From NCBI GenBank assembly GCA_902798605.1, contig CADBXH010000009.1, forward strand, positions 1-32,782: a stretch of 32,782 nt of DNA, in the 5' to 3' direction. Shown piece after piece: positions 23,859-32,764 of the stretch (positions are counted from its first letter, which is position 1; every line of letters starts with the position of its first letter). The stretch is from an uncultured Ruminococcus sp. Its GTDB lineage: Bacteria > Bacillota_A > Clostridia > Oscillospirales > Acutalibacteraceae. The notes beneath the pieces are model-generated. The model worked only from the letters and a program-made list of their open reading frames with translations, did not search any database and had not been told where the DNA came from. The translations under genes and the position numbers were made by a program.

Positions 23859-24449
23859 ATGCCGGAAAATAAAACCGATAACTTTCTGAAGGCTATAAAA
23901 AAGTATGCCAAAGCGCAGAAAAAATCCATGCGGTATGAGGTCAATCAGCTTAAAACGGAACGCCTCAAGGAAGCGGATGAAAAGGGCAAAAAGGATAAGG
24001 ACGCTCTTATAAGAGAAAAGCTAAACGAAAAGCACAACCAAATGACCGCTCAGCTCGCGAAAAAAACGCAGGAGGGTCAAAAAAAGCTTTACATCGAGCG
24101 TTCCGCAATGACCGACGAAGTGTTTAAGCTGGCGGCTGAAAAGCTTGTCGCGTTTACTCAGACGGATAAGTATAAGTCTATGCTTATTGACGGCGCAAAG
24201 GAGATCGCCGATTTGTTCGGCGATGAGGACTGCGTGATTTATGTTAAAGAAAGCGATATGTCGTTTGACTCTCAGATCAGGGAGCTGTTCAGCGGTAACG
24301 CGGAGGTCAAGGCTGACAATACCATAGAAATAGGCGGCGTAAAGGGCTTTTGCAAAAGTATGGGTATTATCGCTGACGAAACACTTGACACCAAGCTTGA
24401 TGAACAGCGCAGCTGGTTTGTAGAAAATGCCGATTTGAGTGTACTTTAA
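23859..24449 (+). CDS. atpE: V-type ATPase subunit E (peripheral stalk)
   Basis: A 196-residue protein. The first half is a long charged helix (about 5-85, many Lys/Glu) that pairs with the G/H subunit; the second half is a globular domain ending in GVKGFCKSMGIIADETLDTKL and a C-terminal helix (LDEQRSWFV), in keeping with the RNxL/LDtrL-type end of the family. Ribosome site GAAAGAAGG. Position between F and A is normal for Clostridia. Confidence 0.9.
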   Translation: MPENKTDNFLKAIKKYAKAQKKSMRYEVNQLKTERLKEADEKGKKDKDALIREKLNEKHNQMTAQLAKKTQEGQKKLYIERSAMTDEVFKLAAEKLVAFTQTDKYKSMLIDGAKEIADLFGDEDCVIYVKESDMSFDSQIRELFSGNAEVKADNTIEIGGVKGFCKSMGIIADETLDTKLDEQRSWFVENADLSVL

Positions 24450-24478
24450 ACCATCAGAAGCGAAAGAGATGAATAAAT

Positions 24479-26233
24479 ATGAACAATAATGTAATTTACG
24501 GAATCAACGGTCCTGTTGTTACTGTTAAGGATACCGACAGCTTCGAGATGATGGAGATGGTCCACGTCGGTGAGCAAAACCTCGTAGGCGAAGTGATCGG
24601 TATCAAAGACAAACTGACCACGATCCAGGTATATGAGGAAACAACGGGCCTGAAACCCGGCGACCCCGTGTCGGGTACGGGCGCACCGATGAACGTGCTT
24701 TTGGGACCGGGCATCATCAGCAGTATGTTCGACGGTATCGAGCGTCCTCTTAAGGCGATTGAGAAAACTTCGGGCGCGTTTATCAGCAGAGGCGCACAGG
24801 TTTCTCCGCTTGATACGGAAAAGCTGTGGTATGTTTCAATGAAGATAAAAGAGGGCGATAATCTTGAGGGCGGTCAGATCTACGGTGTTGTGCCCGAAAC
24901 CCCCATTGTTGAGCACCGCCTTATACTTCATCCCGACCTTTCGGGCGTTGTAAAAGAGGTTAAGCCGGATGGTGAGTATAAGCTCCACGATGTTGTTGCG
25001 GTCATCGAGGATGACCACGGCAATAAGCACGAGCTTACTTTGTGTCAGCAATGGCCTATCAGAACGGCAAGACCCGTTAAAAAAAGACTGACTCCGTCTA
25101 TCCCGCTTATCACGGGTCAGCGTATTATGGATACGCTTTTCCCGATAGCGAAAGGCGGAACAGCAGCTATCCCGGGCGGCTTCGGCACGGGAAAAACAAT
25201 GAACCAGCACCAGCTTGCCAAGTGGTGTGACGCGGATATAATCATCTACGTCGGCTGCGGCGAGCGCGGTAACGAGATGAGCCAGGTACTCGATGAGTTC
25301 TCGGAGCTTATTGACCCTAAGTCAAATCGTCCGATGACCGACAGGACAGTGCTTATCGCTAATACATCAAATATGCCTGTTGCGGCGCGTGAGGCGTCCA
25401 TCTACACAGGCATCACGCTCGCGGAATATTACCGCGATATGGGTTACGACGTCGCTTTGATGGCGGATTCCACCTCGCGTTGGGCGGAGGCTCTGCGTGA
25501 GATCTCGGGACGCCTTGAAGAAATGCCCGCCGAGGAAGGCTTTCCCGCGTATCTTCCCTCAAGACTCGCCGAGTTCTATGAGAGAGGCGGACGCGCAGAC
25601 GTTCTCAGCGGCGGTCAGGCTTCCGTTACCCTTATCGGTGCGGTATCGCCGCAGGGTTCCGACTTCTCTGAGCCCGTAACTCAGAATACAAAGCGTTTTA
25701 CGCGAGTTTTCTGGGCGCTTGACAAGGCTTTGGCTTATGCAAGGCATTATCCCGCAATCAACTGGATCGACAGCTACAGCGAGTATTTTAACGACCTTGA
25801 CCCTTGGTTCAGGGAGAACCTCGGCGATGAGTTCGTTGAATACAGAAATCGTATCAGCGCGCTCCTTCAGGAGGAAAGCTCGCTTATGGAGATCGTTAAG
25901 CTCATCGGTTCTGACGTTCTGCCCGATGACCAGAAGCTTGTTATCGAGACCGCGAGGGTCATCCGCGTAGGCTTTTTGCAGCAAAATGCTTTCCACGCGG
26001 AGGATACATACGTTCCGCTTGAAAAGCAAAAGCTGATGATGAAGGTCATCCTTCATCTTCACGAAAAGGCAAAGGATGTTGTAGCCGCGGAGATACCAAT
26101 CTCAAAAATAATCCATCTCGGGCTTTTTGATAAGCTCATCAAGATGAAGTATGATATTCCAAACAACCGGCTTGATTTGTTCGACGGTTATATTACCGAG
26201 ATCGATGAAAAGCTCGGCAGTTTGACACTGTAA
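24479..26233 (+). CDS. atpA: V-type ATPase catalytic subunit A
   Basis: A 584-residue catalytic nucleotide-binding subunit; three alternate with subunit B in the soluble head. Visible: the beta-barrel start ([13 protein letters not shown]), the subunit A-specific insertion (about 110-190), the P-loop GGFGTGKT (233-240), GCGERGNEM with the catalytic glutamate (262), and [19 protein letters not shown]. The start is ATG 24479 with AAAGAGA upstream. All catalytic motifs are intact. The complex may make ATP or pump ions; direction cannot be read from sequence. Confidence 0.97.
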   Translation: MNNNVIYGINGPVVTVKDTDSFEMMEMVHVGEQNLVGEVIGIKDKLTTIQVYEETTGLKPGDPVSGTGAPMNVLLGPGIISSMFDGIERPLKAIEKTSGAFISRGAQVSPLDTEKLWYVSMKIKEGDNLEGGQIYGVVPETPIVEHRLILHPDLSGVVKEVKPDGEYKLHDVVAVIEDDHGNKHELTLCQQWPIRTARPVKKRLTPSIPLITGQRIMDTLFPIAKGGTAAIPGGFGTGKTMNQHQLAKWCDADIIIYVGCGERGNEMSQVLDEFSELIDPKSNRPMTDRTVLIANTSNMPVAAREASIYTGITLAEYYRDMGYDVALMADSTSRWAEALREISGRLEEMPAEEGFPAYLPSRLAEFYERGGRADVLSGGQASVTLIGAVSPQGSDFSEPVTQNTKRFTRVFWALDKALAYARHYPAINWIDSYSEYFNDLDPWFRENLGDEFVEYRNRISALLQEESSLMEIVKLIGSDVLPDDQKLVIETARVIRVGFLQQNAFHAEDTYVPLEKQKLMMKVILHLHEKAKDVVAAEIPISKIIHLGLFDKLIKMKYDIPNNRLDLFDGYITEIDEKLGSLTL

Positions 26234-26248
26234 AGGAGGAAACGCACA

Positions 26249-27631
26249 TTGATTATTGATTATGTTGGTGTAAAAGAAATCAACGGCTCGCTTGTTGTAA
26301 TGGACGGCGTAAAGGGCGTTTCCAACGAAGAAATCGTAGATATAAAGCTCGATAACGGAACCGTGCGCCAGGGTCGTGTGGTTCAGATCGAGGGCGAAAG
26401 GATAGTTGTTCAGGTTTTTGAGGGAACAAGAAGGATCAGCCTTAAAAACACCCGCACGCGCCTTACGGGTCATCCTATGGAAATGCCGCTCACGCCCGAG
26501 CTTTTGGGAAGAGTGCTTGACGGCGCGGGCAGACCTCTTGACGAACTCGGTGATATTTTCCCGGTAAAAAAGGCGAATATCAACGGAACCCCGATCAACC
26601 CTGTATCAAGAGTATATCCGAAAAACTATATCAATACGGGTATTTCGACTATAGATACACTTATGACGCTTATCCGCGGTCAAAAGCTGCCGATTTTCTC
26701 CGGCTCGGGTATGACCCACAACGATTTAGCTGTTCAGATAGTACGTCAGGCTAAGATCAGCGGAGCCGATAATAACAACTTCGGCGTTGTTTTTGCCGCT
26801 ATGGGCGTTCAAAAGGACGTCGCGGAGTACTTCCGCAAAAGCTTTGAGGAAAGCGGCGTGCTTTCAAGGGTCGTAATGCTCTTAAATCTCAGCAACGACC
26901 CGATCATCGAACGTACTCTTACTCCGAGATGCGCGCTTACAGTCGCCGAATATCTCGCGTTTGAGCTCGATATGCACATACTCGTAATTATGACGGATAT
27001 GACGTCTTACGCCGAGGCTCTCCGTGAGTTCTCGTCTTCAAAGGGCGAGATCCCCGGAAGAAAGGGTTATCCCGGTTATTTGTACTCAGACCTCGCGTCG
27101 CTGTACGAGAGAGCGGGTATGATCAAGGGGCATCCCGGTTCGGTAACTCAGATCCCGATCCTCACGATGCCTAATGATGACATCACTCATCCGATCCCCG
27201 ACCTCACGGGTTACATCACCGAGGGTCAGATCGTTCTTGACCGCACGCTCCAGGGACAGGGCTTCTATCCGCCCGTCAGCGTGCTCCCGTCGCTTTCACG
27301 TTTGATGAAGGACGGCATAGGCGAGGGCTATACCCGCGCCGACCATCAGCCGCTCGCAAACCAGCTCTTCGCGTCTTATGCGAAGGTGATCGACGCCCGT
27401 GCGCTTGCCTCGGTAATCGGTGAGGAGGAGCTTTCTCCGATAGATAAAAAGTACATCGAGTTCGGCAAGCTGTTCGAGTCTCGATTTGTCAACCAAGGCT
27501 TTAGCGAGAACCGCAGCATTGAGCAAAGTCTCGATTTGGGCTGGGAGCTGCTCTCAACTCTGCCCAGAGCCGAGCTTGACCGCGTCGACGACGCAGTGCT
27601 TGACATTTACTACAAGGGCCAAGAGGTGTAA
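26249..27631 (+). CDS. atpB: V-type ATPase regulatory subunit B
   Basis: A 460-residue non-catalytic partner of subunit A. In place of a P-loop it has [14 protein letters not shown] (about 151-164), as is normal for [47 protein letters not shown] sequence (nt about 26995-27120) is typical. The start is most likely TTG 26249, since AAAGGAGG (26232-26239) is 9 nt upstream and the reading begins with the family's N-terminal strand ([18 protein letters not shown]). It follows subunit A after 15 nt and precedes D by 2 nt. Confidence 0.97.
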   Translation: MIIDYVGVKEINGSLVVMDGVKGVSNEEIVDIKLDNGTVRQGRVVQIEGERIVVQVFEGTRRISLKNTRTRLTGHPMEMPLTPELLGRVLDGAGRPLDELGDIFPVKKANINGTPINPVSRVYPKNYINTGISTIDTLMTLIRGQKLPIFSGSGMTHNDLAVQIVRQAKISGADNNNFGVVFAAMGVQKDVAEYFRKSFEESGVLSRVVMLLNLSNDPIIERTLTPRCALTVAEYLAFELDMHILVIMTDMTSYAEALREFSSSKGEIPGRKGYPGYLYSDLASLYERAGMIKGHPGSVTQIPILTMPNDDITHPIPDLTGYITEGQIVLDRTLQGQGFYPPVSVLPSLSRLMKDGIGEGYTRADHQPLANQLFASYAKVIDARALASVIGEEELSPIDKKYIEFGKLFESRFVNQGFSENRSIEQSLDLGWELLSTLPRAELDRVDDAVLDIYYKGQEV

Positions 27632-27633
27632 TT

Positions 27634-28260
27634 ATGGCTGTACAGGCAGTACCCACCAAGGGTAATCTGATGAACGCGAAAAAGTCGCTCGCGCTCGCCA
27701 AAAACGGCTATGAGCTTCTCGACAGAAAGCGCAATATCCTTATCAGAGAGATGATGACGCTTATCGACCACGCAAACGCTATTCAGCAGCAGATCGATAA
27801 CGCGTATGATGAGGCGTATATCGCGCTGCAAACCGCAAATATTTCTAACGGCTTTTGTGAGGACATCTCTAAGGCTGTGCCGATAGAGGACGGTCTCGCG
27901 CTCGATTCGCGCAGCGTAATGGGCGTTGAGATCCCGATTTTGACAATGGAGCCGGATGAGGTCTGCAACTATCTGCATTACGGAACGAGGACAACGAATT
28001 CCGCTGTAGACAATACATTCATTCTCTTTACAAAGGTCAAAAACCTGACCGTTGAGCTCGCGGAGATAGAGAACAGCGTTTACCGCCTCGCGGTTTCTAT
28101 TAAGAAAACGCAGAAGCGCGCCAACGCTCTTAAAAACATTATGATCCCCAGATTTGAGGAAATAGTTAAATTTATCACCGACGCTCTTGAAGAAAAAGAC
28201 AGAGAAGAATTCAGCCGCTTAAAGGTGATCAAGCGCAAAAAGCTTAAAGAAAGCGCATAA
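27634..28260 (+). CDS. atpD: V-type ATPase subunit D (central rotor shaft)
   Basis: A 208-residue protein made mostly of two long helices that form the rotor's coiled coil, like gamma of F-ATPases. The N-terminus (VPTKGNLMNAKKSLALAKNGYELLDRKRNILIREMM) and the C-terminal region (KKTQKRANALKNIMIPRFEEIVKFI) match the family signature. It starts 2 nt after the B stop, with its ribosome site GAGGTG inside the end of B. It is the last gene of the operon; a strong terminator follows. Confidence 0.95.
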   Translation: MAVQAVPTKGNLMNAKKSLALAKNGYELLDRKRNILIREMMTLIDHANAIQQQIDNAYDEAYIALQTANISNGFCEDISKAVPIEDGLALDSRSVMGVEIPILTMEPDEVCNYLHYGTRTTNSAVDNTFILFTKVKNLTVELAEIENSVYRLAVSIKKTQKRANALKNIMIPRFEEIVKFITDALEEKDREEFSRLKVIKRKKLKESA

Positions 28261-28264
28261 AATT

Positions 28265-28299
28265 AGCCGTAGCATCCAAACGGATGTTACGGCTTTTTG
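28265..28299. terminator. Strong bidirectional terminator between the V-ATPase operon and the zinc-ribbon gene
   Basis: A 13-bp stem with one G-T pair (28265-28277 with 28282-28294) around an AAAC loop is followed by a T tract. On the minus strand the stem is followed by TAATTTT. It separates two convergent genes. Confidence 0.93.
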
Positions 28300-28304
28300 C
28301 ATTT

Positions 28305-28712
28305 TTATATTTTAAGATCGGGCATCTGATCCGGTGTGGAGGGTTCCAAAATAAATTTGTTCTGAATGAATCCGGGAACCATATGTACCTTTAAATACGC
28401 ATTCGGCATTTCGGGGGTAAGTCTTACAAGAATATCGGTGCATTTGCGGTTCATTCCGACAGCGATATGAATGTTGTATTCGCCAAACGGAAGAGAATAC
28501 GCTACGGTCTCTCTGTTGCCGATATAGCCGAATTTTTCACCGTTGACATAAACGCCGAATCCGCCTGCGGCGCCAAAGAAATTACCCATACGGTATAGTC
28601 TGAGCTCTCCGGGCTGCGGTGTCAGCTGAGTTCCGCATTTGCACATTATCGGACCGTTTATATCCAGTATAGCTTGACAATTGGGACACTTTACTCTGAA
28701 TCTGCCTCTCAT
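28305..28712 (-). CDS. Small zinc-ribbon protein with a beta-rich domain, function unknown
   Basis: A 135-residue soluble protein. The N-terminus is a short zinc ribbon (CPNC 9-12, then CKCG with Cys24 and Cys26). The rest (about 36-120) looks like an all-beta domain (FGVYVNGEKFGYIGNRETVA, PFGEYNIHIAVG), similar in rhythm to PEGA or DUF2846-type domains, in which a small sandwich holds a short 'VNGxxxG' hairpin. Ribosome site AAAGGAGG close to ATG 28712. It has its own promoter, divergent from pcrA. No partner is apparent, and I cannot give a function. Confidence 0.85.
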   Translation of the reverse strand: MRGRFRVKCPNCQAILDINGPIMCKCGTQLTPQPGELRLYRMGNFFGAAGGFGVYVNGEKFGYIGNRETVAYSLPFGEYNIHIAVGMNRKCTDILVRLTPEMPNAYLKVHMVPGFIQNKFILEPSTPDQMPDLKI

Positions 28713-28751
28713 AATAAACCTCCTTTCAGATTTCTGTTATTTAATAATATT

Positions 28752-28780
28752 ATTATAGCTTATTTGAATAAAAAAGTAAA
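28752..28780 (-). promoter_or_regulatory. Promoter of the zinc-ribbon gene
   Basis: Read on the minus strand: TTTACT (28780-28775), a 17-nt spacer and TATAAT (28757-28752). It lies about 40 nt before the start codon. Confidence 0.75.
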
Positions 28781-28821
28781 TATACAATATATCGTATTCT
28801 GTTACAATCTTATAATAAATC

Positions 28822-28849
28822 TTGACTTTGTCGTAAAAAGTATTATAAT
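28822..28849 (+). promoter_or_regulatory. Promoter of pcrA
   Basis: TTGACT (28822-28827), a 16-nt spacer and TATAAT (28844-28849). The predicted start near 28856 leaves a leader of about 75 nt that contains the hairpin at 28881-28902. Confidence 0.82.
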
Positions 28850-28880
28850 AGTAATGAATTTCGAAGGGAAAATGAAGAGT

Positions 28881-28909
28881 TCGGGCGGCGGTGTTCGCCC
28901 GATTTTATT
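28881..28909 (+). promoter_or_regulatory. GC-rich hairpin with T-rich tail in the pcrA leader (possible attenuator)
   Basis: TCGGGCG (28881-28887) pairs with CGCCCGA (28896-28902) around an 8-nt loop and is followed by TTTTATTA. It lies between the pcrA promoter and the start codon, so it would form at the 5' end of the transcript. Its shape is that of an intrinsic terminator with an imperfect T tract; no competing antiterminator was identified. Confidence 0.55.
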
Positions 28910-28930
28910 ATACAGATACAAGGTAGTTTT

Positions 28931-31159
28931 ATGGAGCAAAACGATATAAAAAGCAACTTTTCTTTTATGAATGAAATGCAGCAGCAGGCTGTGTTTACCA
29001 CCGAGGGACCTCTGCTCATTCTTGCGGGAGCGGGCTCCGGCAAGACCACTGTACTCGTCAACAGAATAGCGTATATTTTACAGTCGGGCTTGTGCAACCC
29101 GTGGAATATCCTTGCCATAACCTTTACAAACAAGGCGGCGGGCGAGCTTAAAGAGAGGATATGCGCAGCTGTTCCCGACGGCGGAATGGATATATGGGCG
29201 GCGACCTTCCACTCGACCTGCGCGCGTATTCTTCGCCGATACGGCGACAGACTCGGCTATACGAGCCACTTTACCGTATACGCGACCGACGACCAGAAAA
29301 GACTTATCAAGGATATAACAAAACAGCTCGGGATAGACGAAAAGCGCACGCCGGCAAAGGCTGTGATGAGCGAGATATCCAAAGCCAAGGATAAAATGCA
29401 GTCGCCCAAGGATATGCTCAAGCAAGCAGAGTTTGACTCGCGCAAGCTCGAGATCGCCAAGATCTATGAAGTGTATCAATCAAGGCTAAAAACCGCCGAC
29501 GCTATGGATTTTGACGATTTGCTCTGCAACGCCGTCGAGCTCTTTGAGCAGCATCCCGAGATTTTGGAATTCTATCAAAGACAGTTCAAGTACATAATGG
29601 TCGATGAGTATCAGGACACAAACAAAGTCCAGTATAAGTTTGTGGCTATGCTCGCGCAAAAGCACGGCAATATCTGCGTTGTCGGCGACGATGATCAGAG
29701 TATATATAAATTCAGAGGCGCGACCATCGAAAATATTTTGTCGTTTGAAAACACCTTTAAGGGCGCAAAGGTCATCAGGCTCGAGCAGAACTACCGCAGT
29801 ACATCGACTATCCTTGACGCCGCTAACGAGGTGATCTCGAACAACACGACGCGAAAAGGCAAGACCCTCTGGACACAGAACCCCAGGGGCGAAAAGGTGG
29901 AGCTCCATACCTGCGACAGCGAGCGTGACGAGGCTGTGTTTGTAGCCAAGACTATCACGGACGGCGTCGCGGACGGCAGAAAATACAGCGACTACGCTGT
30001 TCTTTACCGTACGAACGCACAGTCGAACGCGATCGAGCAGGCATTATCGCGCAGCGGTATCCCGCACAGGATAATCGGCGGCCACCGCTTTTATGACAGA
30101 GAAGAGATCCGCGATATGGTGGCGTATCTTCAGGTCGTAAACAACCCTCACGATGACGTCAGACTTTCAAGGATAATCAATGTTCCCAAGCGCGGGATAG
30201 GAGCGAGGACCGTTACCGTTGCCGCGGAGATAGCGTCGGGACTCGGTGAGAGTATATATTCCGTTATAAAAGAGGCGGATTCCTATCCTCAGCTTTCACG
30301 CGCCGCGTCAAAGCTCAAGGGATTTGTCGAGTTGATCGACGGCTTTATTGAGGCGGAAGAGAGCGGAGACTATTCGCTTGCCGAGCTGTATAATCTGATA
30401 ATAGAGCACACCGATTACGAAAATTACCTAAGAACCGAAAAGGAAAACTTTGAGGTTAAGATAGAAAATATAGAGGAGCTTTCTTCAAATATCATAAAGT
30501 TTGAGGAAGACTACGGCGACGAGGCAGATCTATCCAACTTTTTGGAGGAGATTTCGCTGTTGTCGGATATTGATAATTACGATGCGGAGTCAGACACCTG
30601 CGTAATGATGACGCTTCACAGCGCAAAGGGACTTGAATTCCCCGTTGTGTTCATCACGGGTATGGAAGAGGGGTTGTTCCCCTCGATAGCCTGTATGATG
30701 AATCCCGAGGAAATAGGCGAGGAAAGACGTCTTGCGTATGTCGGCATAACACGCGCAAAAGAAAAACTCTACCTTACAAAAACCAAGTCGAGGATGCTCT
30801 TCGGTTCAACCTCATTCAACAAAGAATCCCGTTTTGTTACCGAGATACCGGACAAGCTCCTTGAAAAAACAGGAGAGAGCCGTATGTTCCAAGGCGGAGC
30901 CGTAAGCTCAAATACGGTAGGTATCGGTACCAAGCCTGCGTCAGCGTACAGCCCCTCAAAGCCCGCTTTCTATCAAAAGCCCGCGGTAAAATCCGGCGTG
31001 ACATATTCGGTCGGAGATACCGTGCTTCATAAGATTTTCGGCAAGGGTATGATCGTTTCAGCTGAAAAAATGGGAAACGATACTCTGCTTGAAATAGCCT
31101 TTGACAAGGCAGGAACAAAAAAACTTATGGCAAATTTCTGCAAAATGGAAAAGATTTAG
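28931..31159 (+). CDS. pcrA: ATP-dependent DNA helicase PcrA (UvrD/Rep superfamily 1)
   Basis: A 742-residue 3'-5' helicase that works in repair, rolling-circle replication and removal of RNA polymerase or RecA from DNA. Motifs in order: Q-motif NEMQQQAV, Walker A AGAGSGKT (32-39), AITFTNKAAGELKER, TFHSTCARIL, Walker B VDEYQDTN (about 224-231), GDDDQSIYKFRGA, LEQNYRSTSTI, VMMTLHSAKGLEFPVVFITG and RRLAYVGITRAKEKLYL. The C-terminal 50 residues (YSVGDTVLHKIFGKGMIVS) form the Tudor-like domain that binds RNA polymerase in Firmicute PcrA. Length is normal. The start ATG 28931 has AAGGTAG upstream. No ligA follows, unlike in Bacillus, where pcrA-ligA are paired. Confidence 0.95.
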   Translation: MEQNDIKSNFSFMNEMQQQAVFTTEGPLLILAGAGSGKTTVLVNRIAYILQSGLCNPWNILAITFTNKAAGELKERICAAVPDGGMDIWAATFHSTCARILRRYGDRLGYTSHFTVYATDDQKRLIKDITKQLGIDEKRTPAKAVMSEISKAKDKMQSPKDMLKQAEFDSRKLEIAKIYEVYQSRLKTADAMDFDDLLCNAVELFEQHPEILEFYQRQFKYIMVDEYQDTNKVQYKFVAMLAQKHGNICVVGDDDQSIYKFRGATIENILSFENTFKGAKVIRLEQNYRSTSTILDAANEVISNNTTRKGKTLWTQNPRGEKVELHTCDSERDEAVFVAKTITDGVADGRKYSDYAVLYRTNAQSNAIEQALSRSGIPHRIIGGHRFYDREEIRDMVAYLQVVNNPHDDVRLSRIINVPKRGIGARTVTVAAEIASGLGESIYSVIKEADSYPQLSRAASKLKGFVELIDGFIEAEESGDYSLAELYNLIIEHTDYENYLRTEKENFEVKIENIEELSSNIIKFEEDYGDEADLSNFLEEISLLSDIDNYDAESDTCVMMTLHSAKGLEFPVVFITGMEEGLFPSIACMMNPEEIGEERRLAYVGITRAKEKLYLTKTKSRMLFGSTSFNKESRFVTEIPDKLLEKTGESRMFQGGAVSSNTVGIGTKPASAYSPSKPAFYQKPAVKSGVTYSVGDTVLHKIFGKGMIVSAEKMGNDTLLEIAFDKAGTKKLMANFCKMEKI

Positions 31160-31199
31160 AAATTTGTCGATTCGGTATTGCTTAAAGAGGTGATTCGTT

Positions 31200-32444
31200 T
31201 TGTTAAAACCGATAAGTATAATACTATGCTTGCTTCTTGTTATGTCCGTTGTTTTGTGCGGATGCGAAGCCGAGTCCGAGCCCGAGCAATCGTCTGAAAC
31301 AGAGCCGACGACCCAGAGCGTGACGGCTGCGCCTACGACAGTTGCTCCGACTACAACTTTGCCCGCTACGGTTGACAATCCTAAGAAAACGCCCAAAAGC
31401 GTAAATTATGATTATGTTGCTATCAAGAAAAAATCGGGCGAGATCATTTCTCAGTTTGATAAGATAATTGATGATAAAAAGTTCAGCGGCGCGGTTTATA
31501 TGAAGCTCGGAAATGATTTTGAGTACATAAAAACAACAAGTTACGCAAACAGCGAAAAGCATATTGATAATTCGATCAATACCGGTTTTTATGTCGGTGA
31601 CGCCACAAAGCAGTTTACGGCTGCCGCGGTATTGCTTTTATCCGAGCAAAAAAAGCTGAGCCTTGACGATACTCTCGACAAGTATTTCCCCGATTATTCT
31701 AAGGGAGCGAAGATCACCGTCAGGCAGCTCCTTACCATGACCTCGGGAATAAAGAATTATGTTTGTCATAACGATATTACAACTCCGTCGAACTACCTTG
31801 TTAGCGATATAAACGGAGCAGTAAAAGAAAATAATTCTTCTGAAGAAAATAAAGCAATCATTTTGAATTGGATTTTTGCCCAGGATATTGTGTTTGAGCC
31901 GGGCACAAAATTTGAAGAATCCGAGAGCAATTACTTTTTGCTCGGCGATATAATAGAGAAGGCAAGCGGAGAATCATACTATACGTTTTTGGACAAATCG
32001 ATTCTTAAACCCCTCGGTATGGGAAGCACCGGATTTGAACCCGGCAAAAGGATCGCGCTGCCTTATGAAAAACAAGTTGTTTCTCAGAGCCTTAACTATA
32101 AGGGCGTAGGGTATTCGGCTTTCGGAATGATATCAAGTGTTTCCGATCTTTTAAAATGGACAGACGGTTTACTGAGTAATCAGGTTTTATCTGCACAATC
32201 GTTTGAGCAGATGTTTACAAATCAGATAGAGTCGATAAAAGACAGCAAAACCGAATACGGCTTTGGAGTAAAGCTGGACGGAAAGACGGCTATGTCCTCC
32301 GGAAGATACGACGCTTTCGGCTCTACTCTAATATATAATACCGATAAATCCGAAATATTTATCGCGTTAACAAACAGTTCTGTATCGAATTGCAAGGTTA
32401 TTTCCGATAGTTTAAAAAAAGTTCTTCAAAAATACGCGGTATAA
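31200..32444 (+). CDS. Beta-lactamase/serine-hydrolase-fold lipoprotein with substituted active site
   Basis: A 414-residue protein. The start is TTG 31200, as AAAGAGGTGA lies directly upstream. A lipoprotein signal ends in VVLCGC (Cys22), followed by a Thr/Pro/Glu-rich linker (23-66) to the outer face of the membrane. Residues about 80-410 follow the class C beta-lactamase/penicillin-binding fold: KQFTAAAVLLLSEQKKLSLDD, ITVRQLLTMTSGI, FEPGTKF...NYFLLGDIIEKASG, SAFGMISSVSDLLKW, YGFGVKL. But the nucleophile motif SxxK reads DATK (Asp134-Lys137), YxN reads ESE (240-242), and the third motif (usually HxG) reads SSG near AMSSGRYDAFG. It is therefore probably not a hydrolase but a ligand-binding or scaffolding relative. 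It stands alone after pcrA, and its ligand is unknown. Confidence 0.88.
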   Translation: MLKPISIILCLLLVMSVVLCGCEAESEPEQSSETEPTTQSVTAAPTTVAPTTTLPATVDNPKKTPKSVNYDYVAIKKKSGEIISQFDKIIDDKKFSGAVYMKLGNDFEYIKTTSYANSEKHIDNSINTGFYVGDATKQFTAAAVLLLSEQKKLSLDDTLDKYFPDYSKGAKITVRQLLTMTSGIKNYVCHNDITTPSNYLVSDINGAVKENNSSEENKAIILNWIFAQDIVFEPGTKFEESESNYFLLGDIIEKASGESYYTFLDKSILKPLGMGSTGFEPGKRIALPYEKQVVSQSLNYKGVGYSAFGMISSVSDLLKWTDGLLSNQVLSAQSFEQMFTNQIESIKDSKTEYGFGVKLDGKTAMSSGRYDAFGSTLIYNTDKSEIFIALTNSSVSNCKVISDSLKKVLQKYAV

Positions 32445-32459
32445 TCACCAAAAAACAAC

Positions 32460-32539
32460 ACCTCCATAAAATGTATTGTACAGTGAATGGGCAATTGAGC
32501 ACAATAATGCCTAAAACCTGTAAATACTTATATGGAGGT
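32460..32539 (+). promoter_or_regulatory. Inverted repeat that could hide the ribosome site of the last gene
   Basis: ACCTCCATA (32460-32468) is a perfect 9-nt complement of TATGGAGGT (32531-32539), which contains the ribosome site GGAGG used by ATG 32546. If both arms are in one transcript, the pairing would block translation. No clear promoter was found that settles where transcription starts. Confidence 0.35.
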
Positions 32540-32545
32540 ATTTTT

Positions 32546-32764
32546 ATGTCGGAAGTATCTGAAGCTATGGAAACACAGCCGAATGATTTTGAAAACGACG
32601 CAGATCCGAACGCTGCCGGTTTTGAGCCGGTATGCGTCGATGTTGACCGGATCTATGACAGCTGCGGCGCAAAAGATTGTCTGAGGGATCTTACGGTGTT
32701 TTTTACAGCCGAAGATCAGGAGCTTGTAGAATCCGCCACCGCCATATTGGCTGCTGTTCACTAA
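32546..32764 (+). CDS. Start of an unknown protein, frame probably broken near the window end
   Basis: The 72-residue reading frame starts at ATG 32546 behind TGGAGG. After an acidic stretch it has CVDVDRIYDSCGAKDCLRDL, then TVFFTAEDQELVESATAILAA. This resembles, from memory, the beginning of a family of hypothetical Clostridial proteins of about 300 residues that are rich in cysteines near the start; I cannot name its function. The stop at 32762 comes suddenly. The +2 frame from 32755 reads CSLRCKSGR to the window end, which looks like a natural continuation, so a one-base deletion near 32750-32756 is suspected. The rest lies outside the window. Confidence 0.55.
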   Translation: MSEVSEAMETQPNDFENDADPNAAGFEPVCVDVDRIYDSCGAKDCLRDLTVFFTAEDQELVESATAILAAVH

